Shown: positions 28,311-40,375, numbered from the stretch's first letter. The stretch: 45,125 nucleotides of DNA from Methylococcaceae bacterium (GCA_900299045.1 OMIH01000121.1:1-45125); one strand, 5' to 3'. Notes: generated by a model not told the origin, from the letters alone. Program-made: numbers and translations.

Positions 28311-29441
28311 CTACTCATCGTCATCATAAACAGGTGTAATTGCTTTGGGTTGGATTTCGTCGCCCACTTTATTTCCGATATCAGGTGAATTTCTGATATA
28401 GGTAATAACTGCTGCTAATTCATTATCTTTTAACTTAGCAAATGAAGGCATTTTACTTGTACCTGCTTGCAAGAAACCAATTAGAGGATCAACACCACCA
28501 GTGACTTTTGCACTACCGCGCAGTGCAGGATAACTACCAGAAATGCCTTTACCATCAATTTGATGACATGCAACGCAATTTTTCAAATACACGCTCGAAC
28601 CATTAGCCATTAATTGCTCGTGTGATTGATCACTTAAATCAGGTTTTGCGTTTTGTTGCTCTAATGTCGTTTTTACCCAATTATCATAATCACCTTGATT
28701 CATGGCAATAACAACAATTGGCATAAAGCCGTGGTCACGACCACATAACTCGGTACATTGTCCACGGTAAACACCGGGTTTTGGAACAGATGTCCATGCT
28801 TCGTTAATAAAACCTGGGTTCGCATCTTTTTTCCAGCCTAAATCAGGCACCCACCATGAATGAATCACGTCAACGGATGTGAATACAAAACGAATTTTTT
28901 TATTAATCGGTACCACTAAAGGTCTATCAACATTTAATAGATAATTAGGCACTGTATGGGGATCAATAGTGCTACCACGATGTGATTTTTCACTGATTTC
29001 ATCTAAATGACTTTCAAAATGCACACCATTATCCAAGTATTGATAATCCCAGTACCACTGCTTTCCAGTCACTTTAATAGACATTTCAGATTCTTGAACA
29101 TCATCTAATTCAAGCATTGTCTTTGTTGCTGGAATAGCCATGCCCACTAAAATTAACGTTGGAATGATTGTCCAAATAATTTCAACGGTGGTATTTTCGT
29201 GGAAATGAGCCGCTTCGTGACCTTTAGATTTGCGGTGATGATAAATGGAATAAAATATCGTCCCGAACACAGCAATGCCAATCAACACACAAATCCACAG
29301 GATAAGCATGTGTAGGTCATAAATGTCATTACTGACTTTTGTCACCCCTTCCATTAAATTCAGGGCATAATCCGCCTGCGCTATTGGCAACCCTAAGGTT
29401 GTTAACATAGCACCAGCGAACAGTTGCTTAATTTTTTTCAC
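28311..29441 (-). CDS. coxB: Cytochrome c oxidase subunit II with C-terminal cytochrome c domain
   Basis: TM hairpin, GKQWYWDYQY, VIHSWWVPDLGWKKDANPG, CuA site CTELCGRDHGFMP, C-terminal CVACHQIDGKG...MPSF. Confidence 0.96.
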   Translation of the reverse strand: MKKIKQLFAGAMLTTLGLPIAQADYALNLMEGVTKVSNDIYDLHMLILWICVLIGIAVFGTIFYSIYHHRKSKGHEAAHFHENTTVEIIWTIIPTLILVGMAIPATKTMLELDDVQESEMSIKVTGKQWYWDYQYLDNGVHFESHLDEISEKSHRGSTIDPHTVPNYLLNVDRPLVVPINKKIRFVFTSVDVIHSWWVPDLGWKKDANPGFINEAWTSVPKPGVYRGQCTELCGRDHGFMPIVVIAMNQGDYDNWVKTTLEQQNAKPDLSDQSHEQLMANGSSVYLKNCVACHQIDGKGISGSYPALRGSAKVTGGVDPLIGFLQAGTSKMPSFAKLKDNELAAVITYIRNSPDIGNKVGDEIQPKAITPVYDDDE

Positions 29442-29624
29442 GGAGAAAACTCCTCTAAGTAGTTTATAAACTTTTATGCTTCATATCACTTGGTAATTCA
29501 AAGCAAATTTTATATTTGCTTTATTCCATTTACTCAATAATTATCACAAATAATCCGGTTAATTCTAACCTATGAACCGCTGCTATACCAGTTTGAAATG
29601 ATGAAGATTGATCAAAATACAAAT

Positions 29625-30656
<1,032 letters not shown>

Positions 30657-30658
30657 TT

Positions 30659-31288
30659 ATGAAAATTAAGCACTATACCTTATTCACTTTGTTTGCCCTA
30701 TTCTTGAGTGCCATGCCATTCACCCAGAGCATGGCTGCTGAATTATCAGCCCCTCAAGTTGCCATTGCACAAGCCTCTGATAAACTGCAACAACGTATGC
30801 AAGATAAAGGTTTCATTAAAGATTTTAACAAAGTCACACAATTTGTCGACCAAACAATTTATCCCCATGTTGATTTTGATAAAATTTCAGCATTGGTTTT
30901 GGGAAAACTATGGAAGACAGCAACGCCAGATGAACAAGTAAGATTCAAAAAAGAATTTCAAACATTACTCGTACGCACGTATTCACGCGCTTTTAGTGAA
31001 TTTAAAGAATGGTCAATACGTTTTTTACCTTCTGAAATGGAAGACGGAGCAACAAAAGTTATTGTAAAAACAGAGGTTCTACAACCAGGTGTTCAACCTA
31101 TTGCAGTCAATTATCGCATGTATTTAAGTGGTAATGAATGGAAGGCTTATGACATCATGATTGAAGGTGTCAGTTTAGTTACCAATTATCGCACAACATT
31201 CAGCGATGAAGTTCAAACGAAAGGTTCTCTGAGTGCAGTGATCGACAATCTAGCAAAACGCAATGCGGAAGCATTAAAAAATTCTTAA
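30659..31288 (+). CDS. mlaC: Phospholipid-binding protein MlaC (Ttg2D/toluene tolerance family)
   Basis: Signal peptide; FVDQTIYPHVDFDKISALVLGKLWKTATPDEQVRFKKEFQTLLVRTYSRAF; YDIMIEGVSLVTNYRTTFSDEV. Start 30659 preferred. Confidence 0.9.
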   Translation: MKIKHYTLFTLFALFLSAMPFTQSMAAELSAPQVAIAQASDKLQQRMQDKGFIKDFNKVTQFVDQTIYPHVDFDKISALVLGKLWKTATPDEQVRFKKEFQTLLVRTYSRAFSEFKEWSIRFLPSEMEDGATKVIVKTEVLQPGVQPIAVNYRMYLSGNEWKAYDIMIEGVSLVTNYRTTFSDEVQTKGSLSAVIDNLAKRNAEALKNS

Positions 31289-31315
31289 TTTTGCCATAAA
31301 CCTGCCTTAACATTT

Positions 31316-32053
31316 ATGACGTCTCAAACAAAAGACTCCCTATACAGTCAACCACTTGGACATATTGATAGCTTTGTCTTTGATGATCACGTCGTACAAG
31401 TTTTCCCTGATATGATTGAGCGCTCTGTTCCAGGTTATCAAACCATTATTACCGCTATTGGTTTATTAGCAGGGCGCTTTGCGCAAAACAATAGTGTTTG
31501 CTATGACTTAGGATGTTCACTGGGCGCTGCATCTTTTGCGATGCGTAAAAATATTACCGCTGAAAATTGTCACATTATTGCCGTAGATAATTCTGCTCCC
31601 ATGTTGGGACGCTTTGAAAAATTTTTAAAAACCTCTCAAAACACTTCTGCGGATATCACGCTCCTTTGCGCGAATATTCAAGATATTGCAATCGAAAATG
31701 CGTCTGTTGTCGTTTTAAACTTTACACTGCAATTTTTACCGCTTGCCGATAGAGCGCAATTACTTGAAAAAATTTATCATGGATTATTACCTAATGGCGC
31801 ACTAATTATTTCTGAAAAATTAGCGTTTGATGATGCACGCCAGCAAGCGATGCAAATTGATTTGCATCATGCTTTTAAAAAAGCGCAAGGATATAGTGAA
31901 ATGGAAATTAGTCAAAAACGCACTGCTCTGGAAAACGTCCTCATTCCTGAAACTTTCGCGCAGCATCAGCAACGATTAACCTCAATTGGATTTAGTAGCT
32001 GTGAATTATGGTTTCAATATTTTAATTTTGCTTCATTTATCGCCTTAAAATAA
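31316..32053 (+). CDS. cmoA: Carboxy-S-adenosyl-L-methionine synthase
   Basis: FVFDDHVVQVFPDMIERSVPGYQTII, CYDLGCSLGAASFAMR, LNFTLQFLPLADR, followed by cmoB. Confidence 0.94.
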   Translation: MTSQTKDSLYSQPLGHIDSFVFDDHVVQVFPDMIERSVPGYQTIITAIGLLAGRFAQNNSVCYDLGCSLGAASFAMRKNITAENCHIIAVDNSAPMLGRFEKFLKTSQNTSADITLLCANIQDIAIENASVVVLNFTLQFLPLADRAQLLEKIYHGLLPNGALIISEKLAFDDARQQAMQIDLHHAFKKAQGYSEMEISQKRTALENVLIPETFAQHQQRLTSIGFSSCELWFQYFNFASFIALK

Positions 32054-33027
32054 TGCCCTACTCTGACTTATATAACGCATTATGCAATGCCAATGCGCAA
32101 GAATGGGCAGAAAAATTACCCTCGCAAATTGCAGATGCTTTTGATACCAAAAAACACGGTGATTTGATTAAATGGCAAACACAATTCGCGCAACTGCCAT
32201 CCATTCAAACCCAAACACGCACAATCACAACAGATACCGTCACAATAGGCAGTGCAAAAGACATTTCAGATGAGATACAAACTCAATTAAAAACGCAGTT
32301 ACAATCATTTAGCCCATGGCGCAAAGGTCCTTATGATTTGTTTGGGATTTTTATTGACACGGAGTGGCGTTCTGATTGGAAATGGCAGCGATTAGAAAAT
32401 CATATTGCGCCACTTCAAAATCGCTTAGTACTTGATGTAGGTTGTGGCAATGGCTATCACTGCTGGCGAATGCTTGGCGCAGGCGCTCAAAGAGTGATTG
32501 GAATTGATCCCATGCTACTCAACGTCATGCAATTTCAAATTATTAAAACATTTTACGACTATAACGCGCCTATCGATGTTCTTCCGTTAGGCATTGAAGC
32601 CCTCTCTCCAAACTTACATTGCTTTGATAGTGTTTTTTCAATGGGGGTACTCTATCATCGACGCTCCCCTACTGACCATCTTTTAGAATTGAGAGATGCC
32701 TTAAAAAGTGGTGGTGAACTCATTTTAGAAACACTTGTTATTGATGGCGAATTAGGCGATACACTCCTGCCAGAAGACCGTTACGCTCAAATGCGAAATG
32801 TTTGGTTCTTGCCTAGTTGCAAGACGTTAATGAGTTGGCTTAATCGCTGTGGCTTTAAAAATACACGCGTCGTTGATATAACCACGACGACAACACTAGA
32901 GCAGCGTACAACCGATTGGATGCGTTTTCACTCTCTGCAAGACTTTCTTCATCCTGAAAACGCCAAATTAACCTGTCAAGGATTACCCGCGCCTAAACGT
33001 GCCATCATCATTGCTAACGCACCTTGA
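32053..33027 (+). CDS. cmoB: tRNA U34 carboxymethyltransferase
   Basis: FSPWRKGPYDLFGIFIDTEWRSDWKWQRL, VLDVGCGNGYHCWRMLGAGAQRVIGIDP, SMGVLYHRRSPTDHLLELRDALKSGGELILETLVI. Confidence 0.96.
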   Translation: MPYSDLYNALCNANAQEWAEKLPSQIADAFDTKKHGDLIKWQTQFAQLPSIQTQTRTITTDTVTIGSAKDISDEIQTQLKTQLQSFSPWRKGPYDLFGIFIDTEWRSDWKWQRLENHIAPLQNRLVLDVGCGNGYHCWRMLGAGAQRVIGIDPMLLNVMQFQIIKTFYDYNAPIDVLPLGIEALSPNLHCFDSVFSMGVLYHRRSPTDHLLELRDALKSGGELILETLVIDGELGDTLLPEDRYAQMRNVWFLPSCKTLMSWLNRCGFKNTRVVDITTTTTLEQRTTDWMRFHSLQDFLHPENAKLTCQGLPAPKRAIIIANAP

Positions 33028-33133
33028 AATGCTGTTATGACTGAATTTAGATTTACGCTGTCACTCACGCACTATAAAGTATATAATCTAACGATTTTAC
33101 TCAATTTTCACTCAATTCACATTTGGAAAAAGT

Positions 33134-35836
33134 ATGCTGGGCAAACTGGTCAAATTAGTTATAGGTAGCCGCAACGACAGGCTCATCAAGAAAAAAAGAG
33201 CATTAGTTAAAAAAGTCAACGCACTGTCTTCAGAATACGAAAATCTCACTGATGACGCGCTACAAGCAAAAACACAAGAATTCCGCGATCGCTTAGCAAA
33301 AGGCGAAACACTCAATCATTTGTTACCTGATGCTTTCGCCGCCGTGCGAGAAGCATCTACACGCGTTTTTGGCATGCGTCACTTTGATGTTCAGCTTATC
33401 GGTGGGATGATTTTGCACAGCGGCAAAATTGCCGAAATGAAAACCGGTGAAGGTAAAACCTTAATGGCAACGCTGGCGGTTTATTTAAATGCGCTACCTG
33501 CACGAGGTGTTCATGTTGTTACCGTGAACGATTATCTCGCAAAACGCGACGCAGAAACGATGAGTAAACTCTACAGTTTTCTGGGATTGAGCACAGGTGT
33601 CATTTTAGGACAAATGGAAGCAATTGATCGTCGAGCCGCTTACGCCTGCGACATTACCTATGGCACAAATAACGAATTTGGTTTCGATTATTTGCGTGAT
33701 AACATGGCATTTACGCTTGAACAAAAAGTGCAACGCGATTTACATTTTGCGGTTGTTGACGAAGTGGATTCTATTTTAATCGATGAAGCGCGTACGCCAC
33801 TCATTATTTCGGGGCCAACTGACGATACCAGTGATATTTATTTAAAAATCAATGCTATTATCCCTCTTCTCACCAAACAACAAAAAGAAGGTGAAGCAGG
33901 TGATTACTCCGTTGATGAAAAATCTAAGCAAATTCATTTAACTGAAACAGGTCATGAACATATTGAAGAACTCATGGTAGAACATGGACTCTTCACCGAT
34001 GGCTCTAGCTTATACGATTCAGCGAATTTGCGTTTAATGCACTATATTAACGCCGCCCTACGCGCTCACGCGCTCTTTAGACGTGACGTTGAATACATTG
34101 TCAAAGAAGATCAAGTGATTATTGTCGATGAATTCACCGGTCGCACAATGCCTGGAAGACGTTGGTCTGAAGGCTTGCATCAAGCTATTGAGGCAAAAGA
34201 AGGCGTATCGATTCAAAACGAAAATCAAACATTAGCATCCATCACTTTCCAAAATTATTTTCGTTTATATGAAAAACTGTCAGGCATGACAGGCACTGCG
34301 GATACAGAAGCCTTTGAATTAAATAAAATCTATGGACTAGAAGTAGTTGTCATTCCAACGCATCGCTCCATGATTCGTCGTGATTTAGGCGATGTTGTCT
34401 TCTTAACCTCAGCAGAAAAATATCAAGCCGTTGCCAAAGACATTAAAGACTGCGTCAGTCGTGGACAACCTGTATTGGTGGGTACAACGTCTATTGAAAA
34501 CTCTGAATTATTATCTGGTATTTTGGCGCAGCAGGGCATTAAACATGAAGTATTAAACGCCAAGCAACATGAACGAGAAGCCCATATTATCGAGCAAGCA
34601 GGTCAACCTAATGCTGTGACCATTGCAACTAATATGGCGGGTCGAGGAACGGATATTGTTTTAGGTGGCAATTTAGAGGCAGAACTCGCTGCACTTGATG
34701 ACAATGCAACACAAGCACAAAAAGATAAAATTCGTGGTGCATGGCTTGATCGTCACAATGCAGTTGTTGCGAGCGGTGGTTTACATGTCATTGGCTCTGA
34801 GCGTCATGAATCCCGACGCATTGATAATCAATTGCGTGGTCGCTCAGGCAGACAAGGTGATCCTGGTTCAAGTCGTTTCTTTTTATCACTCGAAGACGAT
34901 TTAATGCGTATTTTTGCTTCTGAGCGTGTATCGGGATTGATGCAAAAGTTAGGCATGGGCAATGGCGAAGCCATCGAGCATCCATGGGTTACGCGCTCTA
35001 TTGAAAATGCGCAACGCAAAGTCGAGGCGCACAACTTCAATATTCGTAAAGAAATTTTAGCTTACGATGACGTGGCTAATGATCAGCGCAAAGTCATTTA
35101 TGCTCAACGTAGTGAAATAATGGCGGCAACAGACATTTCGGAGATTGTTACAGCAATTCGTGAAGATGTTGTCAATAATATGATTTCACTCTACATTCCA
35201 CAAAAAACGATGATGGAACAGTGGAATATTTCAGGGTTAGAAGAGCATCTGACTATCGAGTTTGGCGTTGAAATTCCTGTTTCACACATGCTCAAAGCCG
35301 AAAAAAATCTGAATGAAGACACCCTGCGTGAACGTATTATTGGTATCCTCGAAGAAAATCATCGCAAAAAAGAAGAAGCAATAGGCACTGACACACTTCG
35401 CAATGTTGAAAAAACGTTCATGCTACGCGCCCTTGATCACAACTGGAAAGAGCATTTAGCCGCAATGGACTATTTGCGTCAAGGCATTCATTTTAGAGGT
35501 TACGCGCAAAAAGATCCTAAACAAGAATACAAACGTGAAGCGTTTGAAATGTTTACGAATTTGCTTGAAACGATTAAATTTGAAGTCGTGGGATTATTGT
35601 TTAAAATTCCTAGCGACATCGCGGCTATTCAAGACGACATTGACGCGCAAGAATCAACAAAAATCGTGATCAGCGACCATGAAAATTTGGATGATCATTT
35701 TGTTGCGCTGGCAAATTCAGAAGCGCCTACCGTAGCAGATCAACCCACTAGTGCGGTCAATAGTGTTGGTCGAAATGAACTTTGCCCTTGTGGCTCAGGT
35801 CTGCGCTATAAACAATGCCACGGTAAACTGGATTAG
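33134..35836 (+). CDS. secA: Preprotein translocase ATPase SecA
   Basis: [94 protein letters not shown]-terminal [14 protein letters not shown] zinc motif. Confidence 0.98.
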   Translation: MLGKLVKLVIGSRNDRLIKKKRALVKKVNALSSEYENLTDDALQAKTQEFRDRLAKGETLNHLLPDAFAAVREASTRVFGMRHFDVQLIGGMILHSGKIAEMKTGEGKTLMATLAVYLNALPARGVHVVTVNDYLAKRDAETMSKLYSFLGLSTGVILGQMEAIDRRAAYACDITYGTNNEFGFDYLRDNMAFTLEQKVQRDLHFAVVDEVDSILIDEARTPLIISGPTDDTSDIYLKINAIIPLLTKQQKEGEAGDYSVDEKSKQIHLTETGHEHIEELMVEHGLFTDGSSLYDSANLRLMHYINAALRAHALFRRDVEYIVKEDQVIIVDEFTGRTMPGRRWSEGLHQAIEAKEGVSIQNENQTLASITFQNYFRLYEKLSGMTGTADTEAFELNKIYGLEVVVIPTHRSMIRRDLGDVVFLTSAEKYQAVAKDIKDCVSRGQPVLVGTTSIENSELLSGILAQQGIKHEVLNAKQHEREAHIIEQAGQPNAVTIATNMAGRGTDIVLGGNLEAELAALDDNATQAQKDKIRGAWLDRHNAVVASGGLHVIGSERHESRRIDNQLRGRSGRQGDPGSSRFFLSLEDDLMRIFASERVSGLMQKLGMGNGEAIEHPWVTRSIENAQRKVEAHNFNIRKEILAYDDVANDQRKVIYAQRSEIMAATDISEIVTAIREDVVNNMISLYIPQKTMMEQWNISGLEEHLTIEFGVEIPVSHMLKAEKNLNEDTLRERIIGILEENHRKKEEAIGTDTLRNVEKTFMLRALDHNWKEHLAAMDYLRQGIHFRGYAQKDPKQEYKREAFEMFTNLLETIKFEVVGLLFKIPSDIAAIQDDIDAQESTKIVISDHENLDDHFVALANSEAPTVADQPTSAVNSVGRNELCPCGSGLRYKQCHGKLD

Positions 35837-35893
35837 TTTTTCTATCCTCATTGCGGTGTTGATTTTTTAAACGGATATGAATGAACCAAATTA

Positions 35894-36997
35894 TTGTTAA
35901 TCTCAATTATGTCATTCATTCAAAAATATCCATTTAATCTCAATTTATTGAAATTAAATCAAAAAAGAAACACCGCGATAGGTATTGATATAACACGTTC
36001 CGCTATCAAAATCGTCGAACTCAGTAAAAATAGCACGGGCTACACGCTTGAACATTTTGCTGTTACACCACTACCAAGTAACGAGCAACATCAACCACAA
36101 TTCACTGATACCTACATGATAGGTCAAACCATTCAAAACGCGCGACAGCAATCCCAAAGCAAGGCGAAATATGCGGTGGTTGCCGTAGATGGCGCATCGG
36201 TGATCACAAAAAATATTTCAATTCCCGCAGGGTTATCTGAAGATGAAATGATGGAACAGATTATCATCGATGCCCCAAAATACATGCCCTATGACATCAA
36301 CAATATGTATTTTGATTTTAACATTCAAGGCTTGAATAAAATAAATACCAACCAACTTGACGTACTACTCGTTGCCACGCGAAAGGAAGCCATTGAAAGC
36401 AAAATAGCGATATTAACGCATGCACAACTAAAACCTAAAATCATCGATGTTGAAACATTCGCCATTGGCAATGCGCTGCCACTGCTTGCATCTCAATTAC
36501 CTTATCGCATCGACGATAAAACAATTGCAGTGGTTGATATGGGCGCAAATTTCACCACACTGCATGTGATACATCATACGCGTTCAATTTATACCAGAGA
36601 ACTTGCCTTTGGTGGACATCAACTCACCCATCATATTTCACAAACCTACCAACTCACACAAGTCGATGCTGAATATGCTAAAAAACAAGGTGATCTACCT
36701 GAAGGTTATATAACTACTATTTTAGAGCCGTTTAAACAAAATATCGTTCAGCAAATTCAACGTAGTCTCCAGTTTTTCAGCGCCTCGCAAAACAATCACC
36801 GTATTGACAGCATTATTTTATTAGGCGGATGCTCGGGTATAGATACCTTAGTGTCTACGGCATTAAATTTACCGACGTGTGTGGCAAACCCCTTTATCGA
36901 TATGACATATTCCTCAAATATCAATCCACAATCTGTAAGTGAATATGCGTCTTCAATGTTAGTTGCTTGTGGCTTAGCATTGCGAAATTTTGACTAA
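35894..36997 (+). CDS. pilM: Type IV pilus assembly protein PilM
   Basis: AIGIDITRSAIKIVELSKN, IIIDAPKYMPYDINNMYFDF, VVDMGANFTTLHV, ILLGGCSGID; first gene of pilMNOPQ. Confidence 0.94.
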   Translation: MLISIMSFIQKYPFNLNLLKLNQKRNTAIGIDITRSAIKIVELSKNSTGYTLEHFAVTPLPSNEQHQPQFTDTYMIGQTIQNARQQSQSKAKYAVVAVDGASVITKNISIPAGLSEDEMMEQIIIDAPKYMPYDINNMYFDFNIQGLNKINTNQLDVLLVATRKEAIESKIAILTHAQLKPKIIDVETFAIGNALPLLASQLPYRIDDKTIAVVDMGANFTTLHVIHHTRSIYTRELAFGGHQLTHHISQTYQLTQVDAEYAKKQGDLPEGYITTILEPFKQNIVQQIQRSLQFFSASQNNHRIDSIILLGGCSGIDTLVSTALNLPTCVANPFIDMTYSSNINPQSVSEYASSMLVACGLALRNFD

Positions 36998-37563
36998 TGA
37001 TAAAAATCAACTTACTGCCATGGCGCGAAACACAGCGCAAAAGAAAACAACAGCAATTTATCATTGCATTAAGCCTATCGCTCATTTTTGTGTTATCGGT
37101 ATTTGCTTATTTACATAGCTATATTCTCAATCAACAAGCTTATCAAATACAGCGCAATAGACTGCTACAACAGGAAGTGACTCTACAAGATCAAAACGTC
37201 TTGACACGAAAAATGATTGAAGAAAAAATCAATCAATTTATCAATAAAATAAACTATATCAATACATTGCAAACATCGCGTTTAGATACACGCAATGTAT
37301 TACAACAACTCACTTTTGCCCTGCCTAGCACTCTATTTTTAACGAAAATAACTCGAATTGATCACGAAATTATTATTGAAGGCAGAGCGCAGTCCAGTGG
37401 CGCACTGTCAGTATTTATGCAAAAAATGGGGAACGAAACATCATTTCAAACACCGGTACTCGAAACAATGAAACTGCCAGATAGTGCCGGTCTTGAAAGC
37501 ATCAAAAACAGCGAAGAAATGCCATTATTTGTACTACACACCCAGCAACGCAATCTCCATTAA
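36997..37563 (+). CDS. pilN: Type IV pilus assembly protein PilN
   Basis: MIKINLLPWRETQRKRKQQQF; fimbrial assembly family; operon position. Confidence 0.93.
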   Translation: MIKINLLPWRETQRKRKQQQFIIALSLSLIFVLSVFAYLHSYILNQQAYQIQRNRLLQQEVTLQDQNVLTRKMIEEKINQFINKINYINTLQTSRLDTRNVLQQLTFALPSTLFLTKITRIDHEIIIEGRAQSSGALSVFMQKMGNETSFQTPVLETMKLPDSAGLESIKNSEEMPLFVLHTQQRNLH

Positions 37564-37575
37564 ATTAATAACAAT

Positions 37576-38223
37576 ATGAAATTTTCTCATATCGATTTGG
37601 CTACTATTAATTGGGATTTGAATGCGGCATGGCGTTGGCCTGTCTGTGTTAGAGTGTTTGTGATAGCAATCAGTTCGCTTTTTATCGGACTTATTTGTTT
37701 TTATTACGACACGCAGCCTCAATTAAACCAGTTACAAGCGCTAAGACAAAATGAAATACAATTAAAATCGCTCTTTGAAACAAAGCAAAGCCAAACTGGC
37801 GACATATCAAATTTGCAAGCGCAACTTAACCTTACTCAATCGCAATGGCTAAGCGTGATAAACACGATGTCCAAGGAAGAGAATGCCTCAACATTATTAA
37901 ATGCGATTTCTCAAATGGGAATTCATTACAATTTGGAATTTAAATCCCTTCAATTAATGCCAAAAGTAACCGCCCCCACTATGATTGTTGACGAGTTTCC
38001 TATTCATATTGAAGTTATGGGGAAATATAGCGAGTTATTTGCTTTTTTGCGTGAGTTAGAACAGATGCCTACGCTAGTAACTCTACATGACCTGACTATT
38101 TCGTCACCAGGCACTCTACAAACCCATAAATTCAACGATCGTTTATTGATGTCGCTACTCATTAAAACATATCGTCAAAGCGAAAATCTTAGTGAAAATG
38201 CCAGAAAAAATGTTGCCCAATAA
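37576..38223 (+). CDS. pilO: Type IV pilus assembly protein PilO
   Basis: Single TM, coiled-coil, HIEVMGKYSELFAFLRELEQMPTLVTLHDLTI; operon position. Confidence 0.92.
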   Translation: MKFSHIDLATINWDLNAAWRWPVCVRVFVIAISSLFIGLICFYYDTQPQLNQLQALRQNEIQLKSLFETKQSQTGDISNLQAQLNLTQSQWLSVINTMSKEENASTLLNAISQMGIHYNLEFKSLQLMPKVTAPTMIVDEFPIHIEVMGKYSELFAFLRELEQMPTLVTLHDLTISSPGTLQTHKFNDRLLMSLLIKTYRQSENLSENARKNVAQ

Positions 38224-38743
38224 ATACATTTTATGCCTGTTTTTTCAAGCACCATTAATGATCATTGCCATCGTTATGCTCACTGCATGCGATAATACAG
38301 AGGATACAAAGGATTTAAGCCAATATATTGCGAATGTGAAATTAACAACACAACGCGCCACTCCCTCTTTAGCGGCTATTATCCAAACAGATGCTTTAAT
38401 TTTTAAAGAAGATAATACGCAACGGAATCCCTTTGAGCCATCGTTGCAAATTGAACAAAAGCCCATATTGTACGCTAACACCAATCGCGTTAAAGAGCCA
38501 CTTGAGTACATTGCATTAAACCATTTACAGATGGTTGGTACAGTGCAAGTGGATTCATTAATGTGGGCGCTGATTAAAGATGAAGACAATCATCTCTACC
38601 GCGTAAAAACAGGAAATTATTTAGGAGAAAATATGGGAAAAATCACCCGTATTACTTCAGAAAAAATTGAACTCGTAGAAATGATTCCCAATGAACTAGG
38701 AAAATTTGGGGAACATCGCGTGAATTTACTTTTAATACCATAA
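38198..38743 (+). CDS. pilP: Type IV pilus lipoprotein PilP
   Basis: Lipobox-like MLTACDN, RNPFEPSL, LQMVGTVQVDSLMWALIKDEDNHLYRVKTGNYLGENMGKI. Track start 38192; overlaps the pilO end. Confidence 0.92.
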   Translation: MPEKMLPNKYILCLFFQAPLMIIAIVMLTACDNTEDTKDLSQYIANVKLTTQRATPSLAAIIQTDALIFKEDNTQRNPFEPSLQIEQKPILYANTNRVKEPLEYIALNHLQMVGTVQVDSLMWALIKDEDNHLYRVKTGNYLGENMGKITRITSEKIELVEMIPNELGKFGEHRVNLLLIP

Positions 38744-38749
38744 ACATCA

Positions 38750-40375
38750 ATGCGTAAATATAGTCTGTTTCTCGTTTGTTTGTCGCTTTGCTTAACTTCT
38801 GTGGGCTTGCACGCGAGCAATGAAGAAAAAACACAGGGAAACACTTTCCCAATTGACAGTAGCACTCAACATAATTATACAGGTAAAAAACTCTCGCTCA
38901 ATTTTCAAGACATTGCTATTCGTCAAGTCATGGCGATTTTAGCGGAGTTTACAGGAAAAAATATCGTGGTAAGTGATGAAGTGACTGGAAATATTACCTT
39001 GAAATTAGACAATGTGCCTTGGGATGAAGCACTTGATTTCATTTTAATCACAAAAGAACTTGGGCAATATACATCGGGGAATGTGACTTTAATTGCGCCA
39101 CTTGATAAAATCAGAGATTACAAAGAAAAACAGCAACGAATGGAAGAAACGATTGAGAAATCGACCCCTTTGATTACGGAATACATTAAAATAAACTACG
39201 CGAAGGGTGAAACACTGCGTGATATTTTAAACGGTGCCAACTTTACCAATTCAAGCAGTTGTGAAACCGATGACGCCCAAAGGCATCATGTAATGGGCTC
39301 GAGCAACACAATGAATATGGAGTTTCGTGAAGCACTCAATGATACGCATAATTCATCATCGGAATCTAATAAGCCATCGATGTATAATCAGTCTTATTTC
39401 GTCTCTAAGGGAAAAAATGAACGATATCACTATGATGAATTAAATAAAAAGCGCATTGATGACATTGAAGAAAATAATTTTTTATCTTCACGTGGTACCG
39501 TCGTTGTGGATTCACGAACAAATACATTAATTGTCAAAGATACCGCGCAAAAAGTGGCTGACGTTAAAAAATTAATTACCCAATTAGACGTGCCAGTTCA
39601 GCAAGTGATGATTGAATCGCGTATTGTCATTGCGGATGAGGCATTTGCCAAAAATGTAGGGATTAAGTTTGGTGCGGCTAATCAGAGTACAATCGGTAAT
39701 ACAGAGTTGTTAGTGGGCAGTCGCAATAGTAAAAAAGCCAGTTCCAATACGACACCTAATTTGATGAACGATTCACTTATTGATCTAGGCGTCCAATCTA
39801 TTGGAGGCACACCTGTTGGGGCACTGGGAATGACACTTGCTAAAGGTGCGGATTATGTTTTAAATTTGGAAGTTCAGGCACTCCAATCCGATGGACGCGG
39901 TGAGAGCATTTCAAACCCGCGTGTCATGACAATGAATCGCTGTACCGCCTACATTACTCAAGGGGTACAAATACCCTACACGACAGCGCTACCAGCAGGA
40001 TCAACAGCATTGCCACAAACATTATTCAAAGATGCCACGCTCGCGCTAAACGTTACGCCAAATATTACCCCTAATGGCGCTGTACTCATGAATTTAGTCA
40101 TCAAAAAAGACAATGTCAATGAGGCGGCGAGTATGGACGGACTAGGGAGCAAAGTGCTTGATAAACGAGAAATTCAAAGCTCTGTTTTAGTTCAAGATGG
40201 TGAAACGATTATGCTTGGCGGTATTTATGAAGATACGGAATCAGTAACCAAAAATAAAATTCCTTTTTTTGCTGACCTCCCTTTAGTTGGTGATTTGTTC
40301 ACAAATAACGCAAATAGGAATACAAAAAAAGAACTGTTAATTTTCGTCACACCAAAAATTGTCCCAACAATTTAA
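38750..40375 (+). CDS. pilQ: Type IV pilus secretin PilQ (short form)
   Basis: LSLNFQDIAIRQVMAILAEFTGKNIVVSDEVTGNITLKLDNVPWDEALDFIL, RGTVVVDSRTNTLIVKD, secretin core VQALQSDGRGESISNPRVMTMN and LLIFVTPKIV. Confidence 0.95.
   Translation: MRKYSLFLVCLSLCLTSVGLHASNEEKTQGNTFPIDSSTQHNYTGKKLSLNFQDIAIRQVMAILAEFTGKNIVVSDEVTGNITLKLDNVPWDEALDFILITKELGQYTSGNVTLIAPLDKIRDYKEKQQRMEETIEKSTPLITEYIKINYAKGETLRDILNGANFTNSSSCETDDAQRHHVMGSSNTMNMEFREALNDTHNSSSESNKPSMYNQSYFVSKGKNERYHYDELNKKRIDDIEENNFLSSRGTVVVDSRTNTLIVKDTAQKVADVKKLITQLDVPVQQVMIESRIVIADEAFAKNVGIKFGAANQSTIGNTELLVGSRNSKKASSNTTPNLMNDSLIDLGVQSIGGTPVGALGMTLAKGADYVLNLEVQALQSDGRGESISNPRVMTMNRCTAYITQGVQIPYTTALPAGSTALPQTLFKDATLALNVTPNITPNGAVLMNLVIKKDNVNEAASMDGLGSKVLDKREIQSSVLVQDGETIMLGGIYEDTESVTKNKIPFFADLPLVGDLFTNNANRNTKKELLIFVTPKIVPTI

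Noticed and set aside
29500-29522. AAAGCAAAT...ATTTGCTTT inverted repeat between hemB and coxB
   Set aside because: Short, AT-rich 9-bp arms with a poor T-run; too weak to call a terminator or operator.
33059-33121. secA upstream TATAAT-like box and TTTTxACTCAATT direct repeat
   Set aside because: -10-like TATAAT at 33082-33087 is plausible, but the -35 match is poor and the short AT-rich repeat is near chance expectation.
38245-38865. Antisense ORFs over pilP/pilQ (114, 82 and 66 aa)
   Set aside because: Overlap well-supported pil genes; hydrophobic content comes from complementing AT-rich coding sequence.
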